The position numbers were made by a program, and so were the translations under genes. 64,000 nucleotides of DNA, taken from contig NZ_JAKKSL010000001.1 in the NCBI RefSeq assembly GCF_022669015.1, forward strand, positions 726,059-790,058, read 5' to 3'. Below the pieces are notes generated by a model. It ran no database searches. It was not told the origin of the DNA and worked only from the letters and a program-made list of their open reading frames with translations. The DNA comes from Colwellia maritima. Lineage in GTDB: Bacteria > Pseudomonadota > Gammaproteobacteria > Enterobacterales > Alteromonadaceae. Positions 30,013 through 39,525 of this stretch are shown in pieces (within the stretch, counting starts at the first letter, position 1; the number at the start of each line of letters is the position of its first letter).

Positions 30013-30285
30013 ATGGAAATCCAATCAGCTTTTAATTCCGGTGTACAAGGTTTTCAAAACGCAACAGAAACGGCAAACCAAGCTGCGGCAAATATAGTCG
30101 CTGAAACTACTGTGCCAGAGGCTAACACCCTCAATGCAGCCTCTGCTAGCAGTGAGAACAAAATACCTGATCTTAATCAGTCAATTGTTGACTTGAAAGT
30201 GGCAGAGTATCAAGCGAAGGCTTCTGTTGAAGTCATTAAAACAGCGGATGATACTTTAGGTACGTTACTTGATGTAACGGCGTAA
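30013..30285 (+). CDS. Small conserved protein, possibly YjfB-like (putative motility family)
   Basis: A 90-residue acidic, Ala/Thr-rich protein with GGAGGA just before the ATG. The C-terminal helix 'SIVDLKVAEYQAKASVEVIK' followed by 'TADDTLGTLLDVTA' resembles small proteins annotated as putative motility proteins (YjfB-like) in Alteromonadales. No signal peptide or membrane helix. It precedes the SprA-like gene by 90 bases in the same direction. Family assignment is tentative. Confidence 0.6.
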   Translation: MEIQSAFNSGVQGFQNATETANQAAANIVAETTVPEANTLNAASASSENKIPDLNQSIVDLKVAEYQAKASVEVIKTADDTLGTLLDVTA

Positions 30286-30374
30286 GTTGCTGAACAAAAT
30301 AAGTCGTCAAAATTAGCTGAGTTTTAACTGAGTATGAGTATTAACTTAAGTCTTTACTGAGTATTAGTTTAGTT

Positions 30375-31379
30375 ATGAACATTACCCCGCAAGTGCCTAA
30401 TTTATCTATTCCAACCGTGCTTAATCCGCACACGGAAAGCTTGCGCCGTGAAAATAACCAACGAGAAATAATCACCCAACCGACCGCTACTAGCCAATCA
30501 GCAGCAGAAAAAGGGGTCGCTTCTGATCGTGAACGTAGCAGAACACCCGCTCAAAATAATGCCAATATAGATTTTGTAAGTATTAAAGAACAAGCAGAAT
30601 TAGCTAATAGTAGTATCGCAGAACAAAAACAAGATCAAAGCGGTCAGCACAATGACCACTCACACAGCCAAAATAATCAAGAAGAGAATGACGATCGAGA
30701 AGTTAGCGCGATTAATGGAACCGCAGACACAACAGAAAATAACAATTCAGTTAATGGTGACACTCAAACTAGCGCTCAAGCAGTTGAACAAGAACGGATT
30801 ATTAGTGAGCTTAAACAAAGAGATCAAGAAGTTCGAGCGCATGAGGCAGCTCATGCTGCTGTAGGTGGTTCGGTTACGGGCTCACCTAACTTGTCGTATG
30901 AAAATGGTCCTGATGGAAAAAGGTATGCAGTAGATGGGGAAGTTGCCGTAGACTTATCGCCAGTGAATGGTGACCCCCGTGCAACTATCGCTAAAATGAA
31001 GAAAGTGCACGCTGCCGCCTTGGCACCAATGAATCCTTCATCACAAGATACACAGGTGGCAAGTACAGCGACACAAGTTATTCTTCAAGCGCAAGCCGAA
31101 TTATTATCTGAATTGGGTAGCGTAAAAAGCGAGGAACAAGGTCGTGTTGATAAAAGTGAAACGGCTTCAACCACCAAAAGCTTTTCTGCAGAGAATGACA
31201 ATAATTCTGCACACGAATATGACGTGTTAATGAACAAAACGCTTAACAACCAAGATGAAGTGTTAGCAGAACAACCAGATGTTTTTGTGCAACGTGCCTT
31301 AAGAATTGAAAGTTTTTATGCGGGCATAACCCAAGCATATGAAAAACCACCGAGTAATAATTTTGAACTAACTGCTTAG
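30375..31379 (+). CDS. SprA-related putative metalloprotease
   Basis: A 334-residue protein with a long Gln/Asn/Ser-rich, disordered N-terminal half and a conserved core. The core has 'REQEVRAHEAAHAA'-like 'QEVRAHEAAHAAVGG', an HExxH-type zinc motif, followed by 'SYENGPDGKRYAVDGEVAVD' and 'GDPRATIAKMKKVHAAALAP'. This is the SprA-related (PF12118) putative metalloprotease family found in many proteobacteria. Its substrate is unknown. A strong intrinsic terminator follows the stop codon. Confidence 0.82.
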   Translation: MNITPQVPNLSIPTVLNPHTESLRRENNQREIITQPTATSQSAAEKGVASDRERSRTPAQNNANIDFVSIKEQAELANSSIAEQKQDQSGQHNDHSHSQNNQEENDDREVSAINGTADTTENNNSVNGDTQTSAQAVEQERIISELKQRDQEVRAHEAAHAAVGGSVTGSPNLSYENGPDGKRYAVDGEVAVDLSPVNGDPRATIAKMKKVHAAALAPMNPSSQDTQVASTATQVILQAQAELLSELGSVKSEEQGRVDKSETASTTKSFSAENDNNSAHEYDVLMNKTLNNQDEVLAEQPDVFVQRALRIESFYAGITQAYEKPPSNNFELTA

Positions 31380-31403
31380 TATTGTTATAGGAAGGTATAA
31401 AAT

Positions 31404-31436
31404 AATAAAGCCTGCAAGTTGCAGGCTTTATTAGTT
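31404..31436. terminator. Strong bidirectional terminator
   Basis: AATAAAGCCTGC / GCAGGCTTTATT form a 12-bp perfect stem around the loop AAGTT, with TAGTTTT after it on the plus strand. It serves the rightward SprA-like gene and probably also the leftward pyrE. Confidence 0.88.
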
Positions 31437-31471
31437 TTAACCTTTAGTGAAAGGTCTAAAGATAAAGTAAA

Positions 31472-31489
31472 TAACCTGAGCTCAGGTTA
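31472..31489. repeat. TAACCTGAGCTCAGGTTA palindrome overlapping the pyrE stop
   Basis: A perfect 18-bp palindrome whose last three bases are the pyrE stop codon. It is the best copy of the TTAACCYGAG-type motif that also occurs twice upstream of the PmrA-like regulator. Confidence 0.7.
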
Positions 31490-32137
31490 AATACCGTAAT
31501 CTTGACGATATTGAGTAATGCGATCTAGGCTAGTGGCCAATTCAGCATTATCTGCTTGCTTTTCTTTAAGGAAAGTCACAACGTCCGCCAATGTTACAAT
31601 TGAAATAACATGAGTAGAAAAGTCACGTTCCACTTCTTGAATAGCAGATAACTCACCTTGGCCCTTTTCTTGTCGGTCTAAGGCAATTAATACACCAGAA
31701 AGTTCAGCATTATGCGCTTTAATTATTTCCATCGATTCACGAATTGCGGTACCGGTAATAACATCATCAACTAACATCACTTTGCCTTTAAGATCGGCAC
31801 CAACTAAAGAGCCCCCTTCGCCATGCGTTTTAGCTTCTTTGCGGTTAAAGCAATAGGGTACATCTAAATTATATTGATCAAATAAAGCGACTGTTGTCGT
31901 TGTGGCAATGGGAATGCCTTTATAAGCAGGGCCAAATACTAGGTCAAAATCAACTTTTGCATCAACTAAAGCGGCGGCATAAAAACGGCCTAGGCGCGCT
32001 AAATCACCACCAGTTTTAAATAAACCTGCGTTAAAAAAATAAGGACTAGTACGGCCAGACTTTAAAGTAAATTCACCAAAGCGTAATACTTGTTTTTCTA
32101 AAGCAAACTCAATAAATTCACGTTGATAATCTTTCAT
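31487..32137 (-). CDS. pyrE: Orotate phosphoribosyltransferase
   Basis: Joins orotate to PRPP to form OMP in pyrimidine synthesis. The PRPP loop '[17 protein letters not shown]' is present, with '[18 protein letters not shown]' and '[14 protein letters not shown]' as further family blocks. Length 216 is typical. It follows rph by 15 bases on the same strand, the conserved rph-pyrE operon of gammaproteobacteria. Attenuation of the E. coli kind could apply, but no T-rich leader hairpin is obvious in the 15-base gap. Confidence 0.97.
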   Translation of the reverse strand: MKDYQREFIEFALEKQVLRFGEFTLKSGRTSPYFFNAGLFKTGGDLARLGRFYAAALVDAKVDFDLVFGPAYKGIPIATTTTVALFDQYNLDVPYCFNRKEAKTHGEGGSLVGADLKGKVMLVDDVITGTAIRESMEIIKAHNAELSGVLIALDRQEKGQGELSAIQEVERDFSTHVISIVTLADVVTFLKEKQADNAELATSLDRITQYRQDYGI

Positions 32138-32152
32138 TGTTTTCTTTCCTAC

Positions 32153-32866
32153 TTAGATTAAAGCGGTTTTTTGCAATTCAAATAATTCGTTAATACTGTT
32201 TTTAGCAAGCGCTAGCATTGCATGCATTTCATCGAAACTAAACGGCTCTTCTTCGGCAGTACCTTGTATTTCAATTAATTTACCCGTGTCTGTCATTACT
32301 ACGTTCATATCGGTTTCTGCATTAGAATCTTCAGCGTAATCTAAATCAGATACTGGCTCACCTTTGTAAACACCCACTGAAACTGCAGCAATCATGTACT
32401 TAAGTGGATTTGTTTTAATGATATCTTTTGCGCGCATATAATTAAGGGCGTCAACTAAGGCCACACAGGCACCCGTAATAGAGGCTGTACGCGTTCCACC
32501 GTCAGCTTGAATAACATCACAATCTACAGAAATGGTATTCTCACCTAAAGCTTTTAAATCAACAGCACCACGTAAAGCACGAGCAATTAAGCGAGAGATT
32601 TCTAATGTGCGTCCACTTTGTTTACCATTGGCAGCTTCACGACGCATACGAGTATGAGTTGAGCGAGGTAGCATACCGTATTCGGCAGTAACCCAACCTT
32701 TACCTTGGCCTTTTAAAAAACGCGGTACACCTTCTTCAACTGAGGCAGTACAAATAACTTTGGTTTCACCAAATTCAATTAATACTGAACCTTCAGCATG
32801 GCTAGTAAATTGGCGAGTGATGGTGACAGGGCGAATTTGCCCTAATGTTCTGCCGCTTGGACGCAT
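32153..32866 (-). CDS. rph: Ribonuclease PH
   Basis: Phosphorolytic 3'-5' exoribonuclease that trims tRNA precursors. '[20 protein letters not shown]' is the conserved N-terminus, followed by '[19 protein letters not shown]' and '[15 protein letters not shown]', and the phosphate-binding '[19 protein letters not shown]'. '[16 protein letters not shown]' closes the core. Length 237 is normal and the frame is intact, unlike the broken rph of E. coli K-12. First gene of rph-pyrE. Confidence 0.97.
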   Translation of the reverse strand: MRPSGRTLGQIRPVTITRQFTSHAEGSVLIEFGETKVICTASVEEGVPRFLKGQGKGWVTAEYGMLPRSTHTRMRREAANGKQSGRTLEISRLIARALRGAVDLKALGENTISVDCDVIQADGGTRTASITGACVALVDALNYMRAKDIIKTNPLKYMIAAVSVGVYKGEPVSDLDYAEDSNAETDMNVVMTDTGKLIEIQGTAEEEPFSFDEMHAMLALAKNSINELFELQKTALI

Positions 32867-33010
32867 GATGTCTTCCTAAAATGAAAAATAGAGTAAATAT
32901 GCGGGCATTATAATGCAGCAAGCAATAATTTGAAATATAGTTAGCTAAAACTAGGTCTGGTTATTTATATACATGCTTAATTGTTATTGTTGAAACAACG
33001 TTGGAATAAA

Positions 33011-34252
33011 ATGAAATTATTATTAACCCTTATCCTTACAGCATTGTTGGCGATGTTTATTTCACCAGTAATGGCTAAAAACAGTTTAGAATCACCAAAG
33101 AACAATTTGTCCCAGTTCAATTTACCCGAATTTAATTTACCGGCGTACAGTAAAGTTTATGACGATCAACGAAACCCCTTTAACGATGCAACTGCCGCAC
33201 TTGCTTTAGCAAAAGCAACAAATCGTCAGGTGTTAATCGAAGTGGGTGGCAATTGGTGCAGTTGGTGCCATAAAATGGATACCTTTTTAAGCCATAATCC
33301 CGATGTTTATCAAACACTGCACATGAACTTTGTTTTACTTAAGATTAATGTTAGCGATAGCAATGAAAATGCAGATTTCATGAAAGCACTACCACCTGTT
33401 TTAGGCTATCCACATATGTATGTATCGAGTGCAAACGGCAAAATGCTGTTATCAAAAGATACCGCTGAATTATTAGCGGGCACTGACTATTCCAGAGAGT
33501 ATTGGCTGACATTTTTAAACCAATGGTCGGTAGAAAATTACTTGCTTACTGAGCAAGCCACGTTAACTCAACAAAAACTGGGGAGCTATAGCGTGTTATT
33601 CATTAAATCATTTTTCGATAAAAACTATCAAACACCAGACTTCATTAATAAAAAACAACAATCTCGTCGTCATTTATTAAAATCAGCGGTCGGAATGGGA
33701 GCAGTTTCTGCGTTAGCAACGTTTCATCTAAGTGCTAAACAACAAGAGTCATTCGTGCTATTAAATAAAAAAGACCCATGGCTAACACTTGATGCGACCT
33801 TAAATCACCTGTTACCTGAGTCAACAACAGGACCAAGTGCTATAGATATCAATGCCACGGCGTACTTATATCAAGTGATGACAGTTCAGCCAACAGAGCA
33901 AGAAGAAAAAGACTTTATTCTCAAAGGGGTTGGTTGGCTTAATAGTTATGCAAAGAGTGAAAAAAGCCAAACATTTTCGGCGCTTTCATTTCATGACAAA
34001 GAGCAACTACTTCAAGGCATAAGTCAATCAAGAGCAGGGCGTAATTGGTTGAATACTCTTTTGGGCTATATTTTCCAAGCTATGCTAGCACCACCTGCTT
34101 ATGGTGGAAATCCTAAAGGTGTGGGGTGGCAATGGCTTGAACATAAAGCCGGTTTTCCGTTACCCGAAAAAGGCCAACGGTATTTTGAACTCCCACCGCG
34201 CGCTAATATTATAAAACTTACCCGCTTAAATTATCAGGATAATGAATCATGA
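33011..34252 (+). CDS. Thioredoxin-like domain fused to gluconate 2-dehydrogenase subunit 3-like domain
   Basis: A 413-residue exported protein. I chose the Met at 33011 (GGA six bases upstream) that begins a signal peptide ('KLLLTLILTALLAMFISPVM'). Residues ~55-165 form a thioredoxin-like domain with 'EVGGNWCSWCHKMDTF' (CSWC). After ~200 the sequence 'QQSRRHLLKSAVGMGAVSA' looks like a twin-arginine signal and is followed by a gluconate-dehydrogenase-subunit-3-like domain ('LLGYIFQAMLAPPAYGGNPK'). An internal Tat-like signal suggests two ancestral genes; the join may be a real fusion or an indel merging neighbours. The stop overlaps the GMC oxidoreductase start by four bases. Confidence 0.7.
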   Translation: MKLLLTLILTALLAMFISPVMAKNSLESPKNNLSQFNLPEFNLPAYSKVYDDQRNPFNDATAALALAKATNRQVLIEVGGNWCSWCHKMDTFLSHNPDVYQTLHMNFVLLKINVSDSNENADFMKALPPVLGYPHMYVSSANGKMLLSKDTAELLAGTDYSREYWLTFLNQWSVENYLLTEQATLTQQKLGSYSVLFIKSFFDKNYQTPDFINKKQQSRRHLLKSAVGMGAVSALATFHLSAKQQESFVLLNKKDPWLTLDATLNHLLPESTTGPSAIDINATAYLYQVMTVQPTEQEEKDFILKGVGWLNSYAKSEKSQTFSALSFHDKEQLLQGISQSRAGRNWLNTLLGYIFQAMLAPPAYGGNPKGVGWQWLEHKAGFPLPEKGQRYFELPPRANIIKLTRLNYQDNES

Positions 34253-35997
34253 GTTTTGATATTTGTATTATCGGCAGTGGCGCAGGTGCTTCTCCAATTG
34301 CTTATCGTATGGCACAGGCCGGCGCTAAAGTATTGGTGTTAGAGAAAGGTCCTTGGTTAACAGAAAAAGAATTTTTTAAAGATGAGTTAACTGTCAGCCT
34401 TCACGACGCATACAACCCTAAATTGGCTGATGAACAGCACGTTATTGAAGAAGAATACGAAGATGCGGACGGCAATAGTTTTTGGCAAGGTCAACCAACG
34501 AGTGAATCAGGTTGGAGTTTGGTGGAACGGTAATGTCGTTGGTGGCTCATCTAATTTTATGAGCGGTTACTTTCATCGCTTAAAGCCTATTGATTTTCGA
34601 TTAAAGTCAGAATTTGGCGAAATTAGCGGTGCCAATATTGTAGACTGGCCAATTAGTTATAGTGAACTAGAGCCATATTATGCCATGGTAGAGAAAGAGG
34701 TGGGTGTATCGGGACGTGTTGTTGAACATCCTCACCAAGAGCCACGTTCAAGCAACTTCCCTTATCCTCCCGTTGCCGAATTACCCGTGTCATCATGGAT
34801 AGATAAGGCTGCAGATAGTATAGGCTATCATGCTATTCCTGTACCTAGAGCTATTTTGTCACAACCAGATATGGGTCGTAAAAGCTGCGAATATTCAGGT
34901 TATTGTAGTAGTTATGGTTGTTCTTCCGGTGCAAAAGGCAGTGGTCGGGCAGCACTACTTAATCATGCGGTGGCTAGCGGTAATTGTACCATTAAGCCTA
35001 ATTCAAAAGTGTATAAAATCGCCACTGATAAAGCGGGGAAAATAACCAGTGTGCATTATTATGATCAAGTAGGTAGAAAACAACAGGTTCAGGCTAAAAT
35101 TTACGTTGTTGCTTGTCAGGCGGTAGAAACTTCACGATTACTACTAGCCTCCACAGGCGAAAAATTTCCTAACGGACTCGCCAATAATAATGGACAAGTT
35201 GGAAAAAATTTACTGTTTAGTGGCGGTGGCACAGGGCAAGGCGATTTTATTTTTTCGGAATTAAGCGAAGAAAAAGCGAATGCATTAAAACAGGTAGGTC
35301 CTTTTATTAATCGAGCGTTACAAGATTGGTATCAAATTAATGATCAGCAATTTGTTCAACAGATGTCAAAAAGTAATAGTGGTATTAGCCAAGACGGTCG
35401 CGCTAAAGGTGGCACTATAGATTTTCTTTTTCATCAAAACCCGATTGCCAGAGCAAGAGGCAACCAATGGCAGTATGATGAAAATGACAACGAAAAATTA
35501 GTGTGGGGTGAACAACTAAAGCACGCATTAAAACATGAATTTACTAGTTATAAAACGTTACGTTTTGAAGTGTTTAATGACTGGCTTCCTACTGATGATT
35601 GTTATGTGAGTTTAGATGATGAAGTAACCGACCAATGGGGTGACCCTGTTGCCAAAGTACGTATAGGCTATCATAACCACGATTTAGCTGTGGGTGAATA
35701 CCTTGCTAAAAAAGGCGAAAAGCTACTGAGTGCGTTAGGGGCAAAAAATATCTCATCATCGGTTAGTGGTGCACCCTCAACTAACTTAATGGTGGCGGTT
35801 GTCGTTTTGGCAATGATCCCAAAACCTCTGTACTCAACAAAAACTGCCAAGCACATGAAGTCGATAATCTTTTTGTTACTGATGGTTCATTCATGCCAAC
35901 GGGCGGCAGTGTACCGTACACATTTACCATTTATGCTAATGCTTTTAGAGTGGCAGATATTATCAAATCAAAATGGGAAAAATCAGTGAATAGCTGA
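34249..35997 (+). CDS. GMC family oxidoreductase (two frameshifts)
   Basis: FAD-dependent alcohol/sugar dehydrogenase of the glucose-methanol-choline family, related to gluconate 2-dehydrogenase large subunits. The FAD motif 'DICIIGSGAGASPIAYRMA' opens the protein. Breaks near 34513 (GGTTGGAG) and near 35794 (ATGGTGG) are each one base: repaired they read 'SESGGVWWNGNVVGGSSN' and 'TNLMGGGCRFGNDPKTSVLN'. The repaired C-terminus 'VDNLFVTDGSFMPTGGSVPY' contains the conserved GMC end motif, with stop at 35995-35997. Start overlaps the thioredoxin/subunit-3 gene. Together they likely form a periplasmic dehydrogenase; the substrate is unknown. Confidence 0.87.
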
Positions 35998-36049
35998 TAA
36001 CTAATAGCTAATAGTTAATATGAACGCACTAAATTAGAATAAAATGACT

Positions 36050-36081
36050 ATTGTGATACTTCTGTGAGGAAGTATCACAAT
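36050..36081. terminator. Hairpin after the GMC oxidoreductase
   Basis: ATTGTGATACTTC / GAAGTATCACAAT form a 13-bp perfect stem with a 6-base loop (TGTGAG). No T tract follows, so it may stabilise the 3' end or rely on another factor rather than being a classical terminator. Confidence 0.65.
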
Positions 36082-36164
36082 GGATCCGTAATAATCAGCT
36101 TATGAATAACTGATAACAAGTCATAACCTTGTTATATCCTTTTATAAATTTAAGGCGATTACCT

Positions 36165-37120
36165 ATGAAAAATATAGTTATTATAGTACTAAGCTGTTTT
36201 TTATTTGCCTGTGGCGGCGGATCTGGCGGAAGTTCAAGTAACGATAGTGTTGCTATTAATTCACCTACAACACCCTCTACACCAGAATCTACCCCTGAAT
36301 CGCCTCAACAATTTACGGGTACATTTGTAGACGCGCCAGTAGCAGGCTTAAGGTACGCTACAGAAACACAAAGCGGTGTTACTAATAGTCAAGGTGAGTT
36401 CAATTATTTAGCCAATGAAAAAGTCACTTTCTCGATTGGTAGTATTACTTTTCCTACAATAGATGCTGCTAGTGTGATTACGCCACTTAATTTGTTTAAC
36501 ACAAACGATATTAATAATAGTTTAGTGGTGAATGTATTAAGGCTGTTACAAAGTTTAGATCTAGATGGTATTGCCGGCAATGGCATTCAAATTCCTACTC
36601 TAGTTCACGAGCTAACAAGCGGTATAACGGTTGACGTTTCGTCAGATTTATTTGAACAACAAATAGATAGCTTGTTAACCCTAGCAACCACCTTAAATTT
36701 AACGTTAGTTTCAGCCGACGAAGCCATTTACCACTTTCAACAAACCCTTGAAGCCCTTAATGGGGAAGCTATGGGCAACTGCGCTAAAACTCATCGTAAC
36801 GTGGGATGGAGTGGGAATTTCAATACCTTAGCTCACAACGTTTCTGGTAAAGCGACTCTCATTGATGATTGCACTATACGTATTAGTGAATTTTATTATG
36901 ACGGTGGTGGGCCTGAAGTGTATATTTATCCGGCAAGGATCATAATTATGGCGATGATAGTGCCTTTGCTGTAAGTCAGCGTATTAACGGTACATTTTAT
37001 GATAATACTAGCTTAACGTTAACCTTGCCCAATGGTAAAACCTTCGATGATTTCACTGGTTTAAGTGTCTGGTGTGTTGATTTTTCGGCTAATTTTGGCC
37101 AAATGGAATTCACACCCTAA
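36165..37120 (+). CDS. DM13-domain lipoprotein (frameshifted)
   Basis: Exported lipoprotein with lipobox 'CFLFACGGGSGGSSS' and a Ser/Thr/Pro-rich linker. The middle part ('TGTFVDAPVAGLRYATETQ', 'GVTNSQGEFNYLANEKVTFS') is a beta-sandwich of the kind found in marine surface lipoproteins. The C-terminal part is a DM13 domain: 'HNVSGKATLIDDCTIRISEF', 'YYDGGGPEVYIYPAK' and, after adding one A near 36936, 'LTLPNGKTFDDFTGLSVWCV'. DM13 domains are predicted to be redox or ligand-binding units. I begin at the Met at 36165 that starts the signal peptide. It follows the GMC oxidoreductase on the same strand. Confidence 0.8.
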
Positions 37121-37211
37121 CTATTTCCACTGTTGTGTCGCGTGTATGTCTGGATAGATTTGCTCTGCTCAGGCATAATCTAACCATGATTTATTAATTG
37201 GACTTTTACAT

Positions 37212-38074
37212 ATGATCCACAGTATGACTGCTTTTGCACGTCACGAAATAAAAGGTGATTGGGGCAATGCTGTTTGGGAAATACGCTCAGTTAACCAACG
37301 TTTTTTAGAAACTTACTTTCGTTTACCTGAACAGTTTCGTGGCATAGAGCCTGTTTTACGTGAGCGCTTTCGTAAGCAGCTTAATCGCGGCAAAGTAGAA
37401 TGTAATTTACGTTTTAATGCTAATGCAGCAAACAAAAATGAGTTAGCACTTAACGAAAAACTCGCACTACAACTAATTCAGCATGCCAACTGGATTAACG
37501 AACAAACACTCAACAGCCAAATAAGCCCGCTTGATGTTATGCGTTGGCCGGGTGTTATGGAATCAGCAGAAGAAGATATGTCAGCAATACAAGCTGAACT
37601 ACTTGCGGCTTTGATGCCGCACTTACTGATTTTATTGCCGCGCGCGCAAGTGAAGGTGAAAACCTTAAAGCTATGATTGAGCAACGTCTTGACGCAATAG
37701 CGCTTGAAGCCGATAAAGTACAAGCACACATGCCAGAAGTGATCGCGTGGCAACGTAATCGTATTATTGAAAAATTCACCGATGCTAAAATTGATTTAGA
37801 CTCAGGCCGTGTTGAACAAGAATTAGTACTGCTTGCGCAAAAAATGGATGTTGCCGAAGAACTCGACAGATTAAACAGCCACGTGAGTGAAACCAGAAAA
37901 ATTCTCAAAAAAGGTGGCGCACAAGGTCGTCGTTTAGACTTTATGATGCAAGAATTTAACCGCGAAGCTAACACATTGGGCTCAAAATCAATTAACACCG
38001 ACGTAACCGCTAGTGCAGTAGAATTAAAAGTGTTAATAGAGCAGATGAGAGAACAGATCGCTAATATAGAGTAA
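37212..38074 (+). CDS. yicC: YicC family endoribonuclease-like protein (frameshifted)
   Basis: YicC is a stress-related ribonuclease-like protein of about 287 residues. 'MIHSMTAFARHEIKGDWGN' and 'WEIRSVNQRFLETYFRLPE' are the conserved N-terminus, and the C-terminal block 'GGAQGRRLDFMMQEFNREAN' plus 'NTLGSKSINTDVTASAVELK' is the DUF1732 signature. The frame breaks near 37613 (GCTTTGAT); adding one T gives 'LLAAFDAALTDFIAARASEG'. A clear terminator follows. In many gammaproteobacteria yicC neighbours rph/gmk genes; here an accessory island begins after it. Confidence 0.93.
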
Positions 38075-38119
38075 AAATAAAGGTATTTAGCGGTTAAAAA
38101 TTGCCATTATATTTAAGAA

Positions 38120-38150
38120 AAGCCTCGATTATCGAGGCTTTGTTGTTCTT
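38120..38150 (+). terminator. Rho-independent terminator after yicC
   Basis: AAGCCTCGA / TCGAGGCTT form a 9-bp perfect stem around TTA, followed by TGTTGTTCTT. It marks the end of the conserved block on the left side of the accessory island. Confidence 0.85.
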
Positions 38151-38413
38151 AGTGTTTGAGTACTGTTTATTGATATCTTACATCAGTAAAGGCAGCCAAA
38201 ACATGCATAAAAACTCAAAGTGCTAGAAAATATTTTGGTGCTATTAGTTTTCATTACTCAGTTTAGACTAGTAACCGCCACTTTTATTACTGTAGCCTAA
38301 GTTCTAAGGATAGATGTGCTATAAAAGCTACGTTAGGTAAAATAAAGTGAGTTATATTTACTTCCTTTGATCTCTCGGATAAAATATCAACAAATATTCA
38401 GCAAGGATAGCAA
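38151..38413. other. Non-coding stretch at the left border of the accessory island
   Basis: With the preceding terminator this makes about 340 bases between yicC and the next gene. AT-rich, no ORF with family features, no clear direct repeat or integrase site. Confidence 0.5.
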
Positions 38414-38512
38414 ATGAATAAACGCAGAAAACGCACATCTCTTTCTCGCCCTCGTTTTATCTTGTTATTACTTATTCCATGTCTGCTTGCTTTTCCTATT
38501 ATAAGTCAATGA
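38414..38512 (+). CDS. 32-residue basic single-helix small protein
   Basis: A short ORF with AAGGATAG upstream of its ATG. It encodes a strongly basic start (MNKRRKRTSLSRPR) and one hydrophobic helix (FILLLLIPCLLAFPII). It ends six bases before the next gene's ATG, consistent with translational coupling. It could be a small membrane protein, a leader peptide, or chance; no family recognised. Confidence 0.4.
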   Translation: MNKRRKRTSLSRPRFILLLLIPCLLAFPIISQ

Positions 38513-38518
38513 GTTGAT

Positions 38519-39067
38519 ATGTTTGGTTGGTTTAAAAAACAAGACGTATTTTTATGTTCTGAAGTCAATGGCATAGTTACCGAAAATGGTGAACCTGTTG
38601 CTAGTATTGAGATTAAACGTTCGTTAATGTATATCGATGGCAAAGATCATATAGACACAGCTATTACGGATAATAAAGGGCATTTTTATTTTCCGCAAAA
38701 GAGTATTCGCTCTTCCATTCCGAGCAAACCTTTTTCAGAAGACAGGGTATCGCAACACATTACTATTGATCGTGACGGAGCCCCCATTCCCCTTTGGATA
38801 GCAACTCCTCGGGACTATAAAGAAGTGCCAGAATTTACTAAAAAGCTCACTTTTTTGAATTGCGAATTAACCAATAAACGCGTGAGTTTTCAGTTCAAAA
38901 ATAACAAGAATAAGCACCTTAACCATACAGCCTCTAGCATTTGCCGTTGGGATGAGGATTATATACCAATTTGGTTACATATTGATAATGAAACAAAATA
39001 CCGCATCCATGATGGTAATTTTAATAAACTAACAGAGCAAGGCACAGGGAAGGCAGTTAAATTATGA
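38519..39067 (+). CDS. DUF6795-like protein with carboxypeptidase-regulatory-type beta domain
   Basis: A 182-residue soluble protein. 'MFGWFKKQDVFLCSEVNGIV' then 'ENGEPVASIEIKRSL' and 'TAITDNKGHFYFPQKS' match the N-terminal beta-sandwich of DUF6795 proteins, which resemble carboxypeptidase regulatory-like domains. 'ELTNKRVSFQF' and 'ASSICRWD' follow the pattern of the family's C-terminal half. The function is unknown. It sits alone between yicC and the restriction locus, directly after a tiny membrane ORF. Confidence 0.65.
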   Translation: MFGWFKKQDVFLCSEVNGIVTENGEPVASIEIKRSLMYIDGKDHIDTAITDNKGHFYFPQKSIRSSIPSKPFSEDRVSQHITIDRDGAPIPLWIATPRDYKEVPEFTKKLTFLNCELTNKRVSFQFKNNKNKHLNHTASSICRWDEDYIPIWLHIDNETKYRIHDGNFNKLTEQGTGKAVKL

Positions 39068-39108
39068 ATGGAGTAATATCACTTGACACTGCAGCGAGCG
39101 TTGCTGAT

Positions 39109-39170
39109 AGAGTCTATGACATCAGAAAATCGACAAGCTATAACGTGTCGATTCTATCAACATAGACTCT
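39109..39170. repeat. Nested inverted repeat at the island edge
   Basis: Outer arms AGAGTCTATG / CATAGACTCT (10 bp, perfect) enclose inner arms AATCGACA / TGTCGATT (8 bp, perfect) around AGCTATAACG. A third short pair, GATAG/CTATC, overlaps the outer arms, so two folds compete. It begins 41 bases after the DUF6795 stop and has no following T tract. Confidence 0.7.
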
Positions 39171-39525
39171 TTTCATTACGAGCCAGTAAGTGTTTATTGT
39201 CATTGTAAACACTATAGTGTCTATATTGGCATTTTTTTAGTTATTTTGGATACTATTATGTCTGTCTTGCTCGGTATGACTCTGTTAGGTAAAAGGTGTA
39301 TTTTTATTTTGATTATTCAAAATAGCGGATTAATTTTAAAGTGCCCAGATGTCGAATTTCTTATCCCAATATAAACATAACAATAGTTTAGCTTTAGTGA
39401 CGTTATGCTTACTATAATGTTTATAGTGCTTGAGCACTTCGCTTTGGTATTTTTAATCAGCACAGGTAGCAAAACATATATAAAAAAATAAAATTTTATA
39501 CACGTATTGATTAAATGTATAAAAA

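Noticed and set aside
37555..37998. 147-codon minus-strand ORF inside yicC
   Set aside because: Antisense shadow of a conserved gene; Ser/Cys-rich with no coherent structure.
39109..39170. Integron attC-like recombination site
   Set aside because: Nested arms resemble attC in outline, but I see no GTTRRRY/RYYYAAC core pair at the ends and no integron integrase or cassette array.
39427..39438. CRISPR-type repeats in the repeat-rich region before the hipB-like gene
   Set aside because: Repeats are short palindromes with no uniform 28-37-base units or unique spacers, and no cas genes are present in the window.
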